Assembly: GCA_038237895.1 (NCBI GenBank)
Contig: JBBRYE010000045.1
Location: 1-25,787 of the forward strand
Reading direction: 5' to 3'
From: Pseudopedobacter sp038237895
GTDB taxonomy: Bacteria; Bacteroidota; Bacteroidia; Sphingobacteriales; Sphingobacteriaceae
DNA length: 25,787 bases
How positions within the stretch are numbered: position 1 is the stretch's first letter; each line of letters begins with the position of its first letter. The notes below the pieces were generated by a model, which was not told where the DNA came from, did not search any database, and saw nothing but the letters and a program-made list of their open reading frames with translations. A program made the position numbers and the translations under genes. Of the stretch, positions 22,827 through 25,787 are shown one piece after another.

Positions 22827-24149
22827 TCATTCATCAACACCAATTTTATACTTCCTGCCTTTTATTTTTTCAGGTTTAATCAACGAAAGCGTTTCATTAA
22901 CCTTATCTCTTTTAACCGCAACATAACTCATGTGGTCAAAAACTTCTATTAAACCAATATCTTCTTTTTGCAGATTTGCTTTTTTATAAAGCAAACCAAC
23001 TACATCAATTTTATTGATTTTATCTTTTTTGCCTGCGGCAATGTAAATCGTGTTCCAATCGCTAGGATCAAACATTTTAAAGTCTTCCACAACTTCTACT
23101 TCTATCGTTTTTTCCTTTACATAATCCGGCTTATATTCTTCATCGGCTAAAAGCAAATAAGCTTTACCAGTGGCTTTCATCCTTGCAGTTCTCCCGTTTC
23201 TATGCGTAAAAGATTCTTCGGTAAATGGAATTTGATAATGAATAACCTGCTGAACATCTGGAATATCTAAACCTCTAGAAGCAAGATCAGTTGTCACCAA
23301 AACAGAAAAAGTTCCGTTTCTAAACTTCACTAAAGCCTTTTCCCGATCAGGTTGGTCCATCCCACCATGATAAATTCCGTTGCTCATTCCTTTATTCCAT
23401 AAAATATCGCTTACCCTTTCTGCCGCTTCCCTATGGTTACAAAAAATCAAAGTTGGACCTTTCGGAAATTCTGAAACTACCTGCATCAACAACTTTAATT
23501 TCTCTTTAGATTTTGAATGTAAAACCTTTAAAGCCAATTGCGGGCTATTTCCTTCATCTTTTAAAAAGTTGACATAAGTTAAATTATCAACCTTTGCGAA
23601 GTTGGGCAATTCCTCCATTTTTGTGGCCGAAGTCAATATTTTTTGTTTCAGTTTGGTTAAAGATTGGATGATAAATTCCATCTCTACCTGAAATCCCATC
23701 TCTAAAGATTTGTCAAATTCATCCAAAATCAAAAACTCTATACTTGTTGGGTCAAAGTTTTCATTTCTAATGTGATAGCTAATTTTACCCGGCGTCCCAA
23801 TAATTACAGATGGTGTTTCTGATAAACTTTGAGCCTCGGTTTTAGTCGAATGTCCGCCATAAATGCAGCTCACTTTAAAGCCGGATTGTAACGACCTAAA
23901 AACTTGTTCAATTTGTAAAGCCAATTCCCTTGAAGGCACAATAACTAAAATCTGTACTTTTTTTAAGTCTCTTTTCAACTTATACAAAAGCGGAATCAAA
24001 AATGCAAACGTTTTCCCCGACCCTGTTGAGGATAAAACCATCACATCTTTTCCCGTTTGTATCGCTTTATCCGTTGCCAATTGCATCGGGTTTAACGCTT
24101 TTATATTCAATTGCTTTAACAGCGATGTTTTGTCTATTCCATTTTCCAT
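22827..24149 (-). CDS. DEAD-box RNA helicase, DbpA-like, with DEFD motif II
   Basis: The 440-residue product has the two RecA-like domains of a DEAD-box helicase and a C-terminal DbpA-type RNA-binding domain. Visible motifs are NPMQ (Q motif, near 20), STGSGKT (Walker A, 41-47), PSRELA (72-77), GTPGK (118-122), DEFD (motif II, 143-146, with Phe in place of Ala), SAT (174-176), TTDLASRGLDIP (286-297) and HRNGRTAR (316-323). Residues 365-440 (WNTIYIAAGKKDKINKIDVVGLLYK..., IGLIEVFDHMSYVAV) match the RRM-like domain that binds 23S rRNA hairpin 92 in DbpA. Expected role: ATP-dependent remodelling in large ribosomal subunit assembly. The helicase ATG at 24147-24149 follows GATATTTGCAGCA, a near-consensus -7 element on the - strand. 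It is of normal length, and the DEFD substitution conserves the metal/ATP-binding acidic residues. Confidence 0.92.
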   Translation of the reverse strand: MENGIDKTSLLKQLNIKALNPMQLATDKAIQTGKDVMVLSSTGSGKTFAFLIPLLYKLKRDLKKVQILVIVPSRELALQIEQVFRSLQSGFKVSCIYGGHSTKTEAQSLSETPSVIIGTPGKISYHIRNENFDPTSIEFLILDEFDKSLEMGFQVEMEFIIQSLTKLKQKILTSATKMEELPNFAKVDNLTYVNFLKDEGNSPQLALKVLHSKSKEKLKLLMQVVSEFPKGPTLIFCNHREAAERVSDILWNKGMSNGIYHGGMDQPDREKALVKFRNGTFSVLVTTDLASRGLDIPDVQQVIHYQIPFTEESFTHRNGRTARMKATGKAYLLLADEEYKPDYVKEKTIEVEVVEDFKMFDPSDWNTIYIAAGKKDKINKIDVVGLLYKKANLQKEDIGLIEVFDHMSYVAVKRDKVNETLSLIKPEKIKGRKYKIGVDE

Positions 24150-24266
24150 TGCTGCAAATATCCTTAAATTTTTTATATCGTTTAAAAATAGATTTTATTG
24201 AGCTTATTAATTTATTTCGGTTTATTAGTGAGATTAGTTTGTTAGTGATTTTAATAAATTTATTTA

Positions 24267-24355
24267 GGTGTTTTATCCGCCAGCTGGCGGATTCCGCTTT
24301 ATCTTTTTTTCTGAAAAAGAAAAAAAGGATGCCGCTGCAATCGTTAACGCAAAAA
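24267..24355 (+). repeat. Dispersed repeat family A, copy 3, with an 18-bp palindrome
   Basis: GGTGTTTT is followed by the perfect palindrome ATCCGCCAGCTGGCGGAT (24275-24292), then CCGCTTTATC, the T-run/A-run hairpin, GGATGCCGCT and TAACGCAAAA. The last 60 bp match the copy at 10201-10260 with five mismatches, and the palindrome is shared with 2076-2095. It lies between the divergent helicase and methyltransferase genes. Confidence 0.8.
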
Positions 24356-24407
24356 ATAAAACCTTTTAATTCGTTTAGAAATCAATTTAATTTCTAAAAT
24401 CACATCT

Positions 24408-24415
24408 TATATTTG
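24408..24415 (+). promoter_or_regulatory. Candidate -7 promoter element of the SpoU methyltransferase gene
   Basis: TATATTTG is an exact TAnnTTTG match followed by CGATT and then the ATG, leaving only 5 bp between the element and the start codon. If active, transcription would start at or within a base or so of the ATG, giving a leaderless or nearly leaderless mRNA. No clear -33 element was identified. Confidence 0.42.
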
Positions 24416-24420
24416 CGATT

Positions 24421-24972
24421 ATGAGGAAGCTAAAACTAGACGAATTAAATCGCCCAACTGTTGATGAATTTAAAGAGCAGCAGAAATTACCAATCGTTAT
24501 CGTTTTAGATAATGTAAGGAGTTTGCACAACGTTGGTTCTGCATTTAGAACTGCCGATGGTTTTGCAGTGGAAGCTATTTATTTATGCGGAATAACTGCC
24601 CAACCTCCTCATCGTGAAATTGAAAAAACGGCCTTAGGTGCTACTCAATCTATCAAATGGAAATATTTTGAAAATGTAATTGATGCCGTTCATCAACTTA
24701 AAGCGGATGATTTTAAAATTATCGCCATTGAGCAAGCAGAGAATAGCATCAGCTTGTTAAATCATCAGCCTAAAGGCAATAAAAAATATGCCTTGTTTTT
24801 TGGTAATGAAGTGAATGGTGTGAGTGAGGAAGTGATGCAACATATAGATACCTGTATAGAAATTCCTCAATTCGGTACTAAACATTCTTTTAATATTGTG
24901 ATCAGTACGGGGATTGTTCTCTGGGATTTTTATGTTAAGCTTAGTGATTTTCAAAATAAAAAAATTGTCTGA
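24421..24972 (+). CDS. SpoU/TrmH family tRNA/rRNA 2'-O-methyltransferase
   Basis: The 183-residue product has the SPOUT (trefoil-knot) methyltransferase motifs in order. Motif 1 is VIVLDNVRSLHNVGSAFRTADGF (about residues 26-48), with the conserved Asn and Arg. Motif 2 is ALFFGNEVNGVSEEVM, and motif 3 is IEIPQFGTKHSFNIVISTGIVLWDFY, where SAM binds in the knot. It lacks an N-terminal substrate-binding domain, as in the short SpoU proteins of Bacteroidota. Expected role: 2'-O-ribose methylation of a tRNA or rRNA nucleotide; the target is not predictable. The ATG is preceded by a TATATTTG promoter element only 5 bp away. The last codons (ATT GTC TGA) lie within an inverted-repeat element that continues downstream. 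Confidence 0.92.
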   Translation: MRKLKLDELNRPTVDEFKEQQKLPIVIVLDNVRSLHNVGSAFRTADGFAVEAIYLCGITAQPPHREIEKTALGATQSIKWKYFENVIDAVHQLKADDFKIIAIEQAENSISLLNHQPKGNKKYALFFGNEVNGVSEEVMQHIDTCIEIPQFGTKHSFNIVISTGIVLWDFYVKLSDFQNKKIV

Positions 24973-25182
24973 ATCTTGATTAACAAGATTAACGGATAAA
25001 AAGGATTTGAAAAATTAGTTCGAAAAATCAAATCAAGAAAATCCTTAAATCGAGAAATAAATATTTAGACATTTTACTACCATTGAGGCATTAAGAAAAA
25101 ACAAAAATCTTAATGTTCCTTAACTTCTTAATGTTTCATTTCAAAGGAAATCCTATTAATTCTTAAATCAAGATTCAGACAA
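24965..25182. repeat. 218-bp gene-free element with 17-bp inverted ends; family B copy 2
   Basis: TTGTCTGAATCTTGATT (24965-24981) and its exact reverse complement AATCAAGATTCAGACAA (25166-25182) bound a non-coding stretch. The left end (24968-25010) matches 2152-2194 at 38 of 43 positions. Inside is a further dyad, CATTAAGAA (25089-25097) with TTCTTAATG (25125-25133). No ORF is present. Together with the 92 bp up to the lysS start it makes up the 302-bp gene-free spacer 24973-25274. It resembles a miniature non-autonomous element or a REP-like repeat; no target-site duplication was established. Confidence 0.6.
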
Positions 25183-25249
25183 AAATAAAATCATAGTTCA
25201 GACAATTCGTCTCACGACAATAATTTTTCATCATCAAATTTTAAAAATG

Positions 25250-25257
25250 TATTTTTG
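25250..25257 (+). promoter_or_regulatory. Candidate -7 promoter element of lysS
   Basis: TATTTTTG is an exact TAnnTTTG match, 17 bp before the lysS ATG. The region upstream is AT-rich and no definite -33 TTTG was identified. Confidence 0.38.
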
Positions 25258-25274
25258 CCCAAATTTTTGATTTC

Positions 25275-25787
25275 ATGAGTGCACTTTCAGAACAGGAAAT
25301 ACAAAGACGTGAGTCTTTAAACGAATTAAGAAAACTAGGCATAAACCCTTATCCTGCCGAAGAATTTGAAATTAATGCAAATGCTGCAGATATTTTAGCA
25401 AACTACGATAAGGATAAAACAGCTTACAAAACCATCAGTTTAGCTGGCCGCATCATGACCCGTAGAATTATGGGAAATGCTTCTTTTGCTGAGCTTCAAG
25501 ATGCAACAGGGCGTATCCAGGTTTATATAAAACGTGATGAAATTTGCCCTGATGAAGATAAAACGATGTACAATATCGTTTTCAAAAAGCTATTGGATAT
25601 TGGCGATTTTATTGGCGTAAAAGGTTATGTATTTACTACACAAACTGGGGAAATCTCTATTCATGTTTCTGAATTTAAAGTACTTTCTAAATCTTTAAAA
25701 CCTTTACCAATTGTTAAACGTGACGATGATGGTAATATTTATGATGGTTTTACCGATCCAGAAATGCGTTACAGAATGCGTTATGTA
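25275..25787 (+). CDS. lysS: Lysyl-tRNA synthetase (class II), 5' part, runs off window
   Basis: The frame is open from ATG 25275 to the window end (171 codons) and is truncated at the right edge; full-length LysS is about 500-580 residues. MSALSEQEIQRRESLNELRKLGINPYP is the typical N-terminal helix and linker of bacterial LysS. The following ISLAGRIMTRRIMGNASFAELQDATGRIQVYIKRDEI is the OB-fold anticodon-binding domain (SLAGRI, GKASFAxLxDxxGxIQ-like). The segment ends with YDGFTDPEMRYRMRYV, matching the LSDPExRYRQRYVDL signature before the catalytic core. Known role: attaches lysine to tRNA-Lys in the cytosol. Catalytic motifs 1-3 are beyond the window. A TATTTTTG promoter element lies 17 bp upstream. 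Confidence 0.95.
   Translation, partial: MSALSEQEIQRRESLNELRKLGINPYPAEEFEINANAADILANYDKDKTAYKTISLAGRIMTRRIMGNASFAELQDATGRIQVYIKRDEICPDEDKTMYNIVFKKLLDIGDFIGVKGYVFTTQTGEISIHVSEFKVLSKSLKPLPIVKRDDDGNIYDGFTDPEMRYRMRYV

Noticed and set aside
23863..24397. Overlapping + strand frames of 112 and 131 codons at the helicase start
   Set aside because: Most of both lies antisense to the helicase N-terminus. The longer frame also crosses repeat family A, and its product is an AT-rich, hydrophobic translation of non-coding sequence.

Overview
The window looks like a chromosomal segment of an aerobic, probably yellow or orange Bacteroidota bacterium. A member of the Sphingobacteriaceae (Pedobacter-like) fits best. 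The reasons are AT-rich DNA, TAnnTTTG-type -7 promoter elements, a PorP/SprF outer-membrane protein next to two giant secreted proteins with gliding-motility/type B type IX secretion (T9SS) C-terminal domains, a CrtYcd-type lycopene cyclase, and several typical intergenic repeats. This assignment is inferred from gene content; no marker gene was searched.

Left part (1-6181): the 3' part of a bacilliredoxin (YphP/YqiW family), a strong terminator, a secreted M48 metalloprotease lipoprotein, then a carotenoid locus. crtI (phytoene desaturase) faces right. A divergent leftward operon runs crtB (phytoene synthase), an unrecognised exported protein, a CrtYcd-type lycopene cyclase, and a small soluble cytochrome b5-fold protein whose start overlaps the cyclase end by 17 bp. 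Together these genes should convert geranylgeranyl diphosphate to a cyclised carotene such as beta-carotene. No crtZ-type hydroxylase is present in the window.

Middle (6297-12662): an LtaS-like sulfatase-fold membrane enzyme, a cationic-type amino-acid/APC permease with its terminator, a GNAT acetyltransferase, a diheme c-type cytochrome of the reaction-centre cytochrome family, a PfpI/DJ-1 protein and purN. These look like independent housekeeping units.

Right-centre (12667-22176, all leftward): two paralogous giant proteins of 1628 and 1169 residues, then a PorP/SprF protein whose ATG overlaps the stop codon of the 1169-residue gene (ATGA). Both giants carry a signal peptide, an IgGFc-binding-like N-terminal region, tandem PKD domains with a regular cysteine pair, and a CHU_C-type sorting domain. 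The larger one contains a duplicated three-PKD block of 255 codons. This is the most distinctive region of the window.

Right end (22320-25787): a secreted YHS-domain protein, a DbpA-like RNA helicase with a DEFD motif II, a SpoU/TrmH-family RNA methyltransferase and the 5' part of lysS.

Intergenic spaces hold at least two dispersed repeat families: one with copies near 2067, 10181 and 24267, and another near 2152 and 24968. I saw no tRNA, rRNA, CRISPR array, transposase, phage gene or recognisable defence system. Most genes belong to known families. The candidates for something undescribed are the crt operon accessory genes and the T9SS giant-protein cassette.
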